Below, in pieces: positions 34,090-47,383 of a DNA stretch of 64,000 nucleotides (position 1 is its first letter; every line of letters begins with the position of its first letter). Location: NCBI GenBank assembly GCA_033725935.1, contig MU867062.1, positions 248,001-312,000 on the forward strand, read 5' to 3'. The stretch is from Cladorrhinum sp. PSN259. Lineage: Eukaryota; Ascomycota; Sordariomycetes; Sordariales; Podosporaceae. Both the position numbers and the translations under genes were made by a program. The notes below the pieces were generated by a model. It saw nothing but the letters and a program-made list of their open reading frames with translations, had not been told where the DNA came from and ran no database searches.

Positions 34090-35358
34090 TCACCACAAAG
34101 CAAACGTCCTCCCGTTCAGAAACAAGAATGTCCCCATCACCAACCACCACACCCGCTCCAGCCTGGACCCTTGACTCTGCCCAGATATGGTCTGGTTATT
34201 AGTCGTATTCTTTTTGTCCTTGAAGAACCACCCAGCAGCGCTCTTATCTATCGGCGTGATATCCGGAATCTTGCAGGTCGCGTTTCCTGCGTCCACATCC
34301 TTGCACCTCCCATGCCAGTCCTTCTGTCTCTGGATGGTTGACGAGTTGAAGTACGCCTTTACATATCTGACAGTCAATGCGGCATCGTTCGCAGGCGGCC
34401 CTCCGGACCACAACTTATTTCCATTACTCCAGTGTTGCAAGATCAAGTGACCAGGAGAAGTGGGAACCGCGTTGCCTTCCATTTCAGCGAGGACGATACC
34501 GTCGGCATAGAAAAACACCCGTCCGGGCAGGTAGTCGATGCGATACTCGTGGAAGTCACCGGCAGGGTCAAAGGGCAGGTACGCTTTGACAAAATTACTC
34601 GTCTTGGAAGCATCGAAGCCAGCCATTACGGCGTCTCGGGATTGAAGCACAAGATTGACTGGGTAGCTACCGTTGCTGCTGTTAAAGTCCTTCGACAAGA
34701 ACTCCATATCGATCTCTTGCGTGTCGTTGAAGTACCAGAAGAAGGCCGCGCAAGTCCCTTTTTGGTCAGTCATCTTCATCGACGCCCGAAAAGTGCCCCA
34801 GAACATGTCCAGTCGGCGTGTGTCGATCTCGGCGACGGATATCATGTTCTCGATTGGTTCACTATGAACCATGAGCTTCAGCCCGGCCTCTTCCTCCTCT
34901 TCGTTATTCTCTCCTCCGCTTGGGCCCTTGGTTTGACTTGTCGGACTGACGACCGCATTCTCCACAGCAAACATCTCCCCATAATCTCCCCTCGCCCGGT
35001 CCTTGGTAAGGTTGAAAGCCTGCCGCACCCAGTCCGTGTTCTGCGATATATCGTCAAACCTCGTGAAATCCGACTCAATCAAGTCGGTGAAGAGAGCAAC
35101 ATGGTGCGACGCCGGTAAACTGTCACTGCCGGTGAGGTCAAGACTCAACGAATATCCGCATTCGCAATCGGCAAGGGCGGGCAGAGTCCAGTACGCCCAG
35201 AAGAGCCAACGAACGGCGCCGACGAACCTTGGAGATCTGGTCCGCAGATGCTTGTCGAGATGGCTGCAAGGTCGAGGAGCGGTGATGAAAGCCCACGCCA
35301 TCATGACCATGGCGATGTCGAGGAGCACCTCAGACAGATTAGTCCATCGGCCCGTCAT
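34090..35358 (-). CDS. Glycoside hydrolase family 16-like cell-wall enzyme
   Basis: Concanavalin-A-fold glycosidase or transglycosylase acting on beta-glucans of the wall or outside the cell. Intronless, 422 residues from the ATG at 35358. The GH16 catalytic motif ExDxE is present as E215, D217 and E219 (QEIDMEFLS). Other family blocks are DMFWGTFRASM, FHEYRIDYLPGRVFFYADG and LILQHWSNGNKLWSGGPP. The DCECGYS block at the mature N-terminus is typical of this fungal subgroup. About 50 residues precede the hydrophobic stretch (VRWLFWAYWTLPALA), so the signal is unusually internal or the true start lies in a different exon. The C-terminus ends in a hydrophobic segment (VWWLVMGTFLFL) after Asn-rich sequence, suggesting GPI anchoring. 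Substrate not determinable. Confidence 0.85.
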   Translation of the reverse strand: MTGRWTNLSEVLLDIAMVMMAWAFITAPRPCSHLDKHLRTRSPRFVGAVRWLFWAYWTLPALADCECGYSLSLDLTGSDSLPASHHVALFTDLIESDFTRFDDISQNTDWVRQAFNLTKDRARGDYGEMFAVENAVVSPTSQTKGPSGGENNEEEEEAGLKLMVHSEPIENMISVAEIDTRRLDMFWGTFRASMKMTDQKGTCAAFFWYFNDTQEIDMEFLSKDFNSSNGSYPVNLVLQSRDAVMAGFDASKTSNFVKAYLPFDPAGDFHEYRIDYLPGRVFFYADGIVLAEMEGNAVPTSPGHLILQHWSNGNKLWSGGPPANDAALTVRYVKAYFNSSTIQRQKDWHGRCKDVDAGNATCKIPDITPIDKSAAGWFFKDKKNTTNNQTISGQSQGSRLERVWWLVMGTFLFLNGRTFALW

Positions 35359-37531
35359 GGCGGGCAACCCAGTAACAGCTTCGATGACGCAAAGGGCACT
35401 TGTTCTTGTCTAGCCTGTCCGCAACTGACGCACAAGGACGACACGTTACGCAGCTGTCCGACCTCCTGTCCTTCGTTTCGTATCGTGTTGTATCCCAATT
35501 GTGTGCTCCCGCAGAGAGAATAGGAAGGAAAGAGAAAACAAGTATTACGACACACTGAAGTGCAAAGGGATGCTGGTGTCGAGGTACGTACTCCCTTGGT
35601 AGCAAACGGGTTACCGCCAGTTCGGAAAGAAGGATAACGAAACTGACCACAAGTAAAAAATGTTCGCAGCTCCATCCGTCGAACGAGAGATAATAAGAAT
35701 GAAAGACAGACGGGACCTTACCTGGCTGTCTCCATCCTCTCTTTCGAGGAAATACCGACCCAAAGCACCCCAATTCCCCCGCCTGCCTTCCTTCCATTCA
35801 CGTCCACGTAGGAGGTTCCTCACCCATACTGGCGGGGCCCTTACGCCTTCCCAAGCAATGTCCCAGCCACAGCTGCAGCATAAGCAAGTACCCGAGACCC
35901 AATTTAAACAAAAGAAGCATGTTTGCCCTGCTCATCAAAAAGTTTGGTTGGTTCAGGTTCCCGCGGTAGGACTTCAGGTCGGTAGCACCAAAGAATATCA
36001 CGACTCAACGTGATACAGGGCGATGGCAGTAAGATAGTCACACTGCACCAGGGGTATAGAGCGTGATAGAAACACACAGCTGCCGGGGACCGATTCTAGG
36101 TCTATGCGAGTTTGTAGCTGTCTCTAATTTAACTCGTAAGAGGTTCAATTTGTAATATTGATAGTTATCCCTGCTGAAAGCCTTCAGCCTCTCCAGGACT
36201 TCGAGACACCTCGAAACAAGACAGTCACCCCTGGTGAGTAAATCACGAGACACACAACAAGGAATCATGACCCGAAATTTGATATGCAATATGTTACGCA
36301 TTCTTATACTGGAGAGTTTGTTCACTTATTCTATCCACTCAAGCTGTCTGCAAGTGTTATGTAAATGTATATATCTACCAGAAGACACAACCTATCAACA
36401 ACATCACACTGACAGGCATACCGAGCAGATAGGCCGCAGGAAGAGAAACAACGAAAACATGAGTATGAGAATATGAGAGAAAACACACAGCCGCTGTGAA
36501 ATTTTTTGAGTATTTCAATTTTGCAATCTTGGGTAGAAAAGTTTAGTCCTCCTCCTCTCCCATTTTCCTCTCCTCCAAACGCTGGTCGGCTGTCTGTGCC
36601 ACCAAACAAGACCAAAGAAAAAAGACCAAGGAGACAACAGAAATAAACAAACAAAAAACAGCGCGCAAGGAAAAAAAAGAAGACAGCAATCAACAACAGC
36701 CAAATTAATTCAAAACCCATCCGCCTATTCCTTCCTTCGTGCCTTTCTCCCACCCTCCGTAAGTCCAACCTGTCCCTTCTTTTCATTCCTTTCATTCATT
36801 CCACGATCGCCATACGTCTCAAGCCATCCTCACAAAAAGCCCCTTTCCTCCCCATCCTTAGATCCATCCTGCCCATCCGAGCCGTAACGTATCTAATACA
36901 GGAAGTAGAACAGAAACAGATGTGACAAAAATAGGAAAATAACTAGAAAGCAAAGAACAAGGAAACAAGATGAACACACGCGAACAATATTTCGAACAAG
37001 GTATCCGAGACGACAGAGCCGAAAGGAAACTGTCAGAAGAGAAGTGAAGAAAAAAAGAGAAAGAAAAAAAAAAAACCAGAAAGTAATCGACCTATGCGCT
37101 CCCAAGGCAATTAAATATTGGTAAGGGGTGAAACGAAACACAGGGGAGAAAAATAATCCTCCTCAAATGGACCAGCCAACAGTGACAGATATTAGGTGTT
37201 GTGTTCGTGGGTCCTCCCACTGGACCAATGCGAAACCCGTACCAACCTGTCCCCCCTACTGCCGGAAACCATGACGATGCGACGCGAAATGCAAGCACCA
37301 AACCGAGGAAAATAAAACTTTGAAAGGAGACACCCAAACCCACCCACGCCAGAAATTCCCAACCTGCCAACCACACTCTCAAATGAAAAAAAAGAAGTTA
37401 GCAAAGAAAAATTAAGCTAAGAAAAACAATAGACGCTGAGAGGTATATGCCCAGGAAACCCCACCCGCACACTATGAAAACAGTGAGTAAGGAAATAAGA
37501 AAAAGAGAACGGTTCGTCAATGTCGTCAAAT
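35359..37531. other. Intergenic, 2.2 kb
   Basis: Holds the GH16 promoter on the left and the 3' flank of the transcription factor gene on the right. A/T-rich with many short A runs from 36450 on. Short ORFs show no domain. Confidence 0.5.
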
Positions 37532-40035
37532 TTAGTACACGCTGTCCTCATCCGCACCCTGAGAGGTCATGGATGGTGTCGAGACACTGGAGGAAGCAGC
37601 AACATCATCCACGTAGCCAACGAGGGCCTGAGAATGGAGCCGGAAGGATTCGCCCATGAGACGAGCAATGCTATTTAGCGGTTAGCAAGAGAAGTTTCAA
37701 CATAGATGATGGAGATGAGAATGGCAAACTTACCCCCAGACAACCACCTCGTCCAACATGGAACCCCAAAGACGGGCTACGATGGAGCTCAAGTGCGGGA
37801 CGGTATATGGCTCCTCAAAGTCCTTGTTAAGAAGCTTGCGGATCTTGTTGTACATGGCTAACTCCTCTTCGGTAGCTTGTTCCTCGTCATGTTCCAGACG
37901 ATACAACCACAAGCTAAGGATGATCATGAGATCCATGCCACACAGGGGGTGCTCGATGCTCCAGTTCGTCGGCGAGGTGCGGGCGACCCAGCGAACGCCC
38001 TGGAGAACGGCAATCTCAAGGCAGTTATAGCACTCTTGGATCACTTTGATCATCTCGCCCGAACGTTTGACACGATCGCGTGCGTTGGACATGGCCGCGG
38101 CAACTTCGTACGAGTCGTGATATCGGAGAGCTTCCTGGACCGTCTTCAGGTCCACCTCCAGCCGAGCCCGCGCATTGCGGAACATGGCCTTGGCGTTGAA
38201 GATCAACGGATGCCCCTTGTGAGGAGCGCTGAGTGACACGGTAACGGGTTCAGGCTCGCAAAGCTCTAGGGATTTCTCCCATGTCTCAAGTGCAAGCCTG
38301 AGTTTGTACTCGGTGACCACATCTTGCAAGGCCTCAGGGCTGCGCTTGTGATACCAGACCTCGAGAAAGAGCGCGTTGATCATAACACGAGTCGCAAAAG
38401 CGCTGTACTTGAGAGTATCCCCCTGAAACAAGTTATCGTGGGCTTCCAAGAAGGTGAGGCTGGGCGAGACCTTGGAATGATCTGGCCAGGCGTCCTCAGA
38501 AACTCTTAGGTTCCAGAGCGCCTCCGTAGACGGAAGCTGCAGATCCTCAAACTCGTTGAAGCTGATGGCGGGGGTGTGATTGTATGAAAGGGTCAAAAGA
38601 CCAAAGAAGATGTAGACGGCATAGTAAGTACGACGACAACCCTCATCCTCAACCCATTCAGCACGAGTGGGTGCACGACCTTCACGTGCCTCCTGCCTGA
38701 GCTTCAACTCATAACGATTTCCGGCTACCATATTGGCGAGCAAACTCTTGATGGAGCAAGCCCACTCCAAACCCTTTGGATCGCCGCTCCAGCTGGCAAA
38801 TACCATGTTGAGCAACGAACTCTGCATCGTCCACAGAGGGCACTTTCTCGAACTGAAGTTCTCCTTGTTCTGCAAAAAGTGATTGACCAAGACCTTGGCA
38901 CCAATGTGCAGAGTATAAGCTTGTTCTTGGTCAAAGGCGTACAGCGCACCGATGGAAAGGACTGCCAGGAGGAGTGCGGGTGACACTTGTGTGGGCTCGA
39001 AAGACGCAGGATGTAGGAAGGGGAGATGGTGGTGGAACAAGCCGAAATAGGTGTTCAGGTAGCGGTTCATAGATGACAAGTTGGGCACACGGAAGCCTTC
39101 TGGAAGACCATGCTCGATATCATGGCTGCGGATGTTGTCCAAGACAATGTTCCTTTCCTCATCACTGCCGACTTGAGGGTTTCTGAACCCAGCAGGGTAC
39201 TGGGTGTTCTCACCAGGTGAAGTTGCACGATTCTGCTGGAAAGGCGACTGCGGAGCAGGAGTACCTGCAGCGGATGGGGGAATGGAGCTGATCATCGCAA
39301 GGAGGTTTGCGTGCTGGCTAGAATTCTGACCATCGTATGGCATGGACCCAGCCGAGGCAATCGAATGCGCCTTGGCTTCTTGTGACATGAACCCATCCCA
39401 CTGCGGCAATCCTATGGCTCCGTTGGGATATGTTACTGCAGCGTCCATCATTGACGATCCATGGGTGGCAAAGGACATGCTGGGACTGCTTTCGTAGTGA
39501 GCGCCATTTTGCCGAGCTGCAGCTGCGGCAGTCGTCTTCTGATGAAGGTCAGTAATCAACATTGCAGCAGTTTCTGTATCCATGTCATCACTGATGTCGA
39601 TGTGCTCGAGGACAGACGTGTCAATGGCAAGGGCCGCCTTGGATGACCCGCCGACGTTCCTGGCAGTCTTGGGGCCACCACGACGCTTTCCATCGCTGTG
39701 CAGAGGGACGCCTCCGTCTTTGGCATGAACAGTGCGGTCGTGTCTGAGGAGGAGATCACGGCGGACGAAGGTGCTTCGGCATTTCAGGCACTTGAAAGGT
39801 CTCTCTTTAGTATCTACACAACATTGTTAGCAAGCTGTCAGTACACAACGAGGTATGCCTCAGGTTTGATTGCCGTACGTGAACGTTCATGTCTGCTTCT
39901 GTGCTCGCTTCTGCTAAATGCCCGGTTGCAAAATTGACACTTATATTTTCGCTCTGGGGCAGCTGCCGAAGTTCTCCTAGAAGCCGGTGTTGAAGCTGCT
40001 GATGATGGCATGACTGCCACACTTGCGCCAGGCAT
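37532..40035 (-). CDS. Two-finger C2H2 / fungal-specific transcription factor
   Basis: Predicted 791-residue nuclear regulator from exons 40035-39879, 39813-37734 and 37670-37532. Two adjacent C2H2 fingers start the protein: C33, C36, H49, H53 (YKCQFCNRAFSRSEHRSRH) and C61, C64, H77, H82 (FKCLKCRSTFVRRDLLLRH), with the linker HTKERPF. The first intron cuts codon H53. A long disordered, Ser/Ala/Gln-rich segment follows, then the fungal-specific transcription factor middle homology domain (about residues 320-680): YLNTYFGLFHHHLPFLHP, LLLAVLSIGALYA, EWVEDEGCRRTYYAVYIFFG. This architecture occurs in Klf1/AmdX-like fungal regulators; the exact ortholog is not assigned. The last exon ends SVY. The bound sites and targets are unknown. 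Confidence 0.92.
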
Positions 40036-43000
40036 GTTGTATGTTGTGTGTCGTGTTTGGGTGCTGCGTGCACTCTTTGATGGTTCACTTTCGAACTGGA
40101 CTCGAAGGCTCGGGTGCAGGTCGCGATTGATTGCGAACAGCGACAATGACAACAACTGACTCGATGACGATGCTTTCCGACTCGACTCCCTCTCAGTACG
40201 ACGTTGAGATCGCCTGGCTCCTCTCTCGCTCGCGGGCTCCCGTGGGATTTAAAGTGTGTCTGAAGGACTCTTTGTTTTGTAGCTGCTCATTTGTGCTTTG
40301 ATCATGGAATGATGTCGATGAAATGGTGGTGATTAAATGGCCTGCGCCAAAAATGGATGTCGGGGTTCAGCTCGCTGTAGAGAGCGAGGTTGAATTATGT
40401 TGGCGCGAACGCAGTATTAAAAAATAACCGTCGGCCACGAATGTGTTCGTGGTGAGGTGGAAGTTGGGGAGGGGTTGTTCAAAGAAAGTTGATGACGGGA
40501 GGAGAGAGCGAGGGATGTGAGAGGGGAAAAATGGGCTGCGGAGGTCGCTGGAGGGGGGAGGGAAAGTGCCAATGCAGGTGGGGGTGCTGCCCCGGCACAC
40601 TTCGTTCGCCTGTGAGCAGAGGTGGATAATTTTGCTTTGTCCCGAAACGGACTAGCGGCTCGCGCTCCAGTTGAGCCCGGGAACGAGCAACTCCTGTAGC
40701 CCCACACTGTCTTTCGAGGGGTTGGGAATCCACATCTGCAGCTCTACTATGGAGTACTTTTTGCTGTCCAGCAAAACCTCGAAATCCGGGGCATTCGCAC
40801 CCACTACCGCCTTTTCAGAAAGCGGTGAGCATCCCGGTATGCATCCGGAGCTCTGCATTACTTTGGGTTTTCTTTTTGATCACTAGACAGCCACTTGGCA
40901 GAGACATCACTTCGCTGTCAAAGTCCTGCCAAAGTACTTTTTGGCTGGCAGTGGTGGGGTTGGGAAAGGGGCCGCGGGGCAGAGAAAGCAGAGCTGTCAA
41001 TAACCAGTCAAGTCCTCTCTTGTATGATTGGTATGGCCGGGAGACATGAGATCCTATCATGTACCACCCGGTGATCTCACGCGTAAAAGCCACGGTATCC
41101 AAACCCGTAAAAACGTATCTGCACGTTACACAGTGCCAGGCAACACCGGAAATTTGCGGTTTTCGATAGTGTCCCAGCAAAGCAATTGTTCTCTCGATCT
41201 TCTCGAAATTTTTGAGAGGACGCCCGCCGCGGGGCAAAATGTTTTGCTCAGTTGTGAGCTGTGTTTTCTTCTTTTCCCACTCTAGCGGGATCAGCTGGGG
41301 TCAGGGCAATCGCTGACCGCCACATTGGTGATAGACACGCGAAGGTATTTAGTGTAGTGTAATAGATCCAGTTTCTTCACGCATTCAATTCACCGTGAAC
41401 CTAGAAGCCCGAGTGGGGCTCTTCTTAATCAAACGAAGGCCTGGGACCAGCTGTGGGGCTGTAGCAGCGTTGCGTTGGCATCGCGGGGAGCTGTGTTGTG
41501 TACGCCGTAGAAGAAACAAACCGTCAGAGCGTCGCAACCTGGAAACGGAGGTCTTTTACCTGAAAAAACTTGGAAACGTAAAATTACAGAGCTGCAAAAA
41601 TGATGCCCAGCACGTTTTGCTGCCCGCACGAGCTGCAGCAGTATGCAGCCCCTAAAATAGCGGTTCTTGACAGGCACTGCCGCTCGCTGGCTGGTAGAGA
41701 GGGGGGTCTGCAGGACAACGCCGCAGACAAGGCTGTCGCAGCGAGCATCAAGAGCCAATACCCGGATCTACTTTCCAAGTTGTCTGTGTAGTCACAGTAG
41801 TGTCGTCTGCTTCCATGTGGTGATGGCGATGGAATGCCACATCAACTCATGGTGTCCCGTGACCTCTCCTACAGCCTAGGCTCAGTACAGATCCGTACCC
41901 GTGACGAGGAGTTCGCCAGTCGCATGCGAAAAACCCGGCATTGGATGTGTGTATGGATCGATTGATGGATGAATGAAGGAATGCCGTTTTGCCTCAAAAA
42001 AAAAAAAGAAGCCGGTTGGAGGGGTAGCTCGACTCCCTTCCGCTCCCACCCCCTCCATCAAACGAATTTACCATTCCCCTCCGTCCCCTCTGTTCCCCTC
42101 CGTCTGCGCTGGGTTGGGGACTCTCAAGCCCCTCCCCCTCCCGGACAGTAATGTCAGACCATCGCTGTTCGATTTGAAGGGCATCTCCGGCCAGCCACCC
42201 TGGCATTCCTCGGCCCCCTCATTTGGGCCCATCAGTGCGGCAGACCCGTGGCAGACGTGCTCCGCGATCCGCTTCAGCGGGGCCAGTCTGTGTTTGGTGT
42301 CTTGGCATCTTGGCCGAACAACCCGCAGAAAACACCAGCTTCCACAGGCATGATCCCAACACCACCTCACAGACTGGAGGGGTAAATGGAGTCGCCTGCT
42401 GCGAAAGATTCCGACCGGCGACTGCAAAGGGACGGAGGGGAAAATCGGCGGTTGAATCGTGAAATTTTGTTATTTCTGTCTCACCAAACCATGCGGATTA
42501 CAGGCCCTGTTCCTCCTGTTTGCACGGAAGAGTTTTTCATCCCCTAAAATTACGCCGCACGGGTGACAACAAATTGCACTAATCCGGGGCGGAAGTGGAA
42601 GCCGGTTCGCTAGCCACAATGACGGTTCGCTGGTCGGTTCCCAGCGCTGAAAATGCAACCCCTCCATCCCTCCTCGAAGGTTTCGATAAGCACCCCACCA
42701 AGCCCACCAAGACAAGCCCACCTGAATGCCCCCAGCAACCCCCGAGACTAACAGGGAAGCCCCACTTTGATTAACTGGACCACCGCATCGCAGGTCCCGT
42801 TTCCAGTTCCAGCACCACCGGTCGGTGCTTTCGGAGAGCTGCTTCCTCTCTTGACAAGAAGGCGGGAGGTCGCAAGAACTGCGGGTTGCATGCATGCAGC
42901 ACCCATCTTCCTAATCAGGGAGCAGTCGACAGTGACCCTCGACACACAGCAACAACAACCACTTCCTATCAAATCCGGCTATCAAGTTCCTGGCTGATAT

Positions 43001-46000
43001 GGCTAGATTACGAGATGAATTGCCCCTCCTTTGGCGGGAGGTTGAGTGCGGTGTTCAGCCGCTGTGGCCCCTCCGCTCCAGGCCTGGTGAGCCACAAATT
43101 GGGATTGGCAGAGTGATTGCTTTTTCTTTGCTTTTTTTGCTGTTCCACGATGCAATCCCTAACTGAATCCTGGCAATTCTGCATCGTCCAACAGAGAGAA
43201 AGAAAAAAAAGAAAGAAAAAAATGCTACCTATGGGCCACACGCCCCTCTTCCCATTGTCTGTGAACGGAGGATTGAGGGGTGGTTTGCTTTCTGTGCCTT
43301 TTTTTTTTTTTTTTTTTTTTCATTTTACCATTCTGGATTTTGCAGAGATTGTTGCAACCAAACGTCCAGACATCTTGGAATCAATCCAACCATTCTAACC
43401 AAATGCAGACTCAGCCCGGGGTCGGCACGAAAAGAGTTGACGACATCCTGGGGAAAGATTGCGGCCAATCCTCGGGATTTTACAGGTTGGAAGGGTGTGT
43501 GCTCTTTCTCGAAGGAAACGACGCGACGAACTTGAACAACCTTGGCGAGTGGATGGACGGGTTTTGTGACAAAGGCACTACGCAGACACAGGCTCATCAT
43601 TTCAAATGATCGTTGGATGATCTCCTAGAAGCACCTGCAAGCTTCATGCATCGCGCACGTGAACGTCAAATTTCCCCTTGCCCCCTGGTTCCAGGTTGTT
43701 TTGCCCAATTCATTCCGTAATTCTACTTGAACAAAGATATCTGTGGACATGAAACTTGCGAAGCCACCGAAGCATGATCTCGACGTCTTCCATGATTCCA
43801 TCGACCTTCCCCAGACGAAGCGACAAAACATGCACCACCGTTTGACCCTCTTTTGAAGGGCATGTTCATTTCCCACCGTTTCAACGCAATGCCTTGAAGG
43901 TGGGACCGATCCCGTTTCGGTCTCAGTCATCTCATCTGGGCCTCAAGATCCATGGCCCAAGGCCGAGGGTTCGGAAATTGGCATCGAGATTTTTTCTCGA
44001 ACCCTGCCTATCTCTCATTCATAATTGCGCTCCTAGGGATCGGGGGCCATCAGCACCCACGGACGGTCATGCCGGATGTCGCATCACTTCATAAAAAGCA
44101 AGTCATCTCGAACCACTTTTTCCCTTGGGCGCTTTTCATGAGCCAACGGGTTGTTAGGAACATGTACAATACCATTCAAAGCGTGGCCATGATGGTACCG
44201 ATGGCACGTCAAGTGCCTGTCATTTCACATCCGCCAACAACACAAGCATGGAGAGGGGTTCTAGGATTCATCAGAAGCAACAAAATGCAGGCATTTCAAC
44301 ACGCTGGGCGGTCAGGCATGTCGTCGTTCACCGCACATTCTGGTCAGAAAAGCCACCCCTGTCCACTCGGGAGTGACCGCCGGTTCCATCCACACACAGA
44401 AAAGCACGCCAGGGTCAGGGGAAGTTCGAGCAACACAAGCACTCAACCCGCTCTTTTGTTCCTCTTTCAGCGTTGGCGCTCTGCGGCCTCACCCTAAGCT
44501 ATCACTTTCAAGTCGACCCAACCGTTCGCTCCACCAGGTCCGGGCCACTGCCGTTCTGCGGTACGGACCCATGACTCCGTAGACGGTACACCGTCCGGTA
44601 CGGCCTTTGTGTGAGCACCTTCAAGATGGGTACACGTGGTCCTCAGCTTGTGGTTGCCCCATATGCGATTTGGCGACACCGTTTCGACAGATATGCTGCC
44701 TTTCTGGATTCCCGAGCCCCTCCAAGCCTCAGACGCCTCCGATGACGGGAAGCTGGCACGCCGATGTAAATCTAGGCACAGGTGTTGACGCCATCAAGCC
44801 TTGCGGCGACGTTGAGATTTGCTTGCAGATTATTGCCGACACGTGCATGCTATGGCTTGTGTTGTTCGTGTGCGATCTGTTACACGGAACAGGAACTTGC
44901 CATTCCTATGTGGTCATACAACACTGCAACTTCAGCTTGTCTGGATGATCACACGACATTCAATCCTCCGCCAAACATTGTACACCAAATCAGCATAGGC
45001 TAGATATCTCCACGAGGGCATCGATTCTAACCCAATGAGTAACAGGAGGTCGCCAGGTCTGAGGCAAAGGGATAACTATGGTTCAGCAGGACAATAGCTC
45101 ATTTTAACAGGTTTGTTCAGGTGCTGTCACTTTCATAAACGCTGATTCCGCGTAGACAAGACAGCTTCTTACACGTGGTGGCTGACATGAGCTGTCGGAA
45201 GCCACGTCTTCTGGTTCGGCGACCTCGCTTTTATTAACCTCCTTACCTTATGAGTTCATAGATGGGTATGGTTTGAAGAGCGAACAAGTGTGCCATCACC
45301 ATCCTTGATGACCTCACCTGCCCATTTAGGAAGCGATCACGGACATCGCTTATATCATTCAAGTGCACCCACAATAGACACCAGAGGTCTATGTTTGAGT
45401 TGCTGTGCTGCCTGGTGGCAATACTTCGACTTCGTACGTTTCGGCGATGTAGCGGCTCGTGGAATTCGAGCTGAGCCGGAACATTCGATTTCTGCCCAAC
45501 GAAAAAGCGATATTCTTCTCTATCGGCATCGGGAGTTGAGGGCAAGACCAATACAAAGTTCAAGGATGGATTTGCCCAGGATTTCATGGCTTCGAGGCAT
45601 GTAGCAAAGAAGGGTCTCTTGCAAAACAGGGCAGAGATTTTGATCTGGTTTCTTTCGAGGTTCTGGATACAAGCTTGGCCAAACCATGTTACCGGTAGCA
45701 GTTCAAGCAGAATCAGGAGAGGCAGCACCGTGGATCACAGGCCGACGGTTTGGTCTGTCGAGGGGAACGCTGAGCAAGAGCGATGACGGACGTGCTTGGT
45801 AGGTTTTGGTGCGGTGTCTCTCTAGCCATCTCGAGTCAAGTGTGAGGCAAGGATCGCAGACCTAGGATTGCTAGCAAGTGCAGCGGCGCGAATTGACTCG
45901 GTCCAAAATTGAGGGACGACTTCCCAAGAGCTTAGGTGATTTGCAGCAGTTATCTTTTATATGGAGATTGCACGTAGAGGTGCGACTGAAGATTGTATCG

Positions 46001-47383
46001 CGGCCCATCCTTTGTTTGGTTACTGAGAGATAGGTGCATGCTGCATAGAATTACAGCAACCAAGGGAAGATGAATGAGGTGATATTCAGGTTTATGTTTT
46101 GCCTCCCCGAATCCTAGACGGGAGATCAAGGATTTGTCAATTTTCGTATCAACAATTGTAAATGTACGATGGGCATACAAGACAAGAAGAGGAGGGGGAG
46201 GGGAAGCCAGGAACAAGTTAGCCAGTTGGTTGCGAGGCTGGCCCGCAATGCACACTAACGATGTATCCAGGCAGTCAAGGGCAGTGTATCGGTACGCGTG
46301 CATTTTTGGGGGCTGAGGACTGCATGGAAATGAATTGCGAGTTTAAAGGGGGGAGGGGACCATCTCGCCAAGGCTAGCGGTCCCATTAAGTAATATTTCA
46401 CAGACAAGTTCGGCAGGCGGATTCAGGGCTCACGGGCAACGAAGGAATGCCTCAAGATAAAAGCAAAAGAAGAAGAAATATCATGTCATCTCTTAGGGGT
46501 TAGAGTGCAGCTGGGATGAAATACAACTGAGTTGGGCAGTTGATGACGAACGAGTTGAAAAATGTTGAATTCCTAGAGAAGGAGGAACGGGAAGGCAGAG
46601 TCCTCTCACTCATCCCCTCATTACCTTATCCAATATCCAATGCGGTACAGTGACGGGGTCGTGCCTTGTTCATTCACCCCGCTCTCTTCTTCGAAAGCTG
46701 TGGCTAACGGACGGACCCTCTGCCTCGACCAAGACCCCAAACATTTGTCTCTTTTATCGACCCGACCCTTGAACATCATCCAATTCATTCCTGACGTTTC
46801 TCATTTCCCGGGAACCCGAGGGCCCTACATAGTATTTTTTTCACTATCCTTTTGTATTTAGTAGAGAAAGGACAGAAGAGTCGGGGCCTGCGGACTGCGC
46901 TGCGGGGAAGGGAAGAACACCAAGCACTGGACACTGCACACCAGCATGCACTGCAACCACTCGCTACAACCACCGAACCGAACCACCCCAATCCTTCATC
47001 AGAGCGCCCATCTTTCGATCCAGAAATTGGACGAATTGCAACTGTCCCCCTTCAACACTCCTTTACGCGCAGACTATTCGACCCCGCTGACCAGTCAAAT
47101 CGCCCACCGCGACACTATCGGTCCCTACGAGGCACTCTAGCGCCAGAGCAGGGGGGCAGCGAACCACGGTCGGATTTCTTCCCGCTTTGTGGTTTGTGAG
47201 CCATATTGGCCAGCGACAGTCAAAGCCGGCCGCTCATTCAATCGAATTCATCATCCTCATTGTCGCCCGCTCTACTCTCGGGGGGATTGTTTGTCGAGAA
47301 GAAGCCCGGTCACGAATGAGCCTGCCACCGACGACTCGGCCGAGCTCCATGTCGCCCCTTCTCGTCTTCGGGGAAACATCAAC
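40036..47383. other. 7.3-kb region without a supported gene, between divergent regulators
   Basis: It separates the start codons of the C2H2 factor (-) and CDC25 (+). Left and right ends should be their promoters and leaders; 46620-46850 is C/T-rich and 46900-47380 looks like a CDC25 5' leader. The longest open frames (for example 43952-44497 plus, 45243-45728 minus) show no domain, have odd composition or lack a proper ATG. A multi-exon or non-coding gene cannot be excluded. Confidence 0.5.
43299..43320 (+). repeat. Poly-T tract, 22 bases
   Basis: An uninterrupted run of T. It could be an old poly-A tail on the minus strand or simple slippage; no element body was recognised beside it. Confidence 0.9.

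Noticed and set aside
43952..44497. 181-codon plus-strand ORF
   Set aside because: Random-looking composition, no conserved motif and no clear promoter or leader.
45243..45728. 161-codon minus-strand frame in the 7.3-kb region
   Set aside because: Looks signal-like at one end, but the frame lacks an ATG there and no family is recognised.
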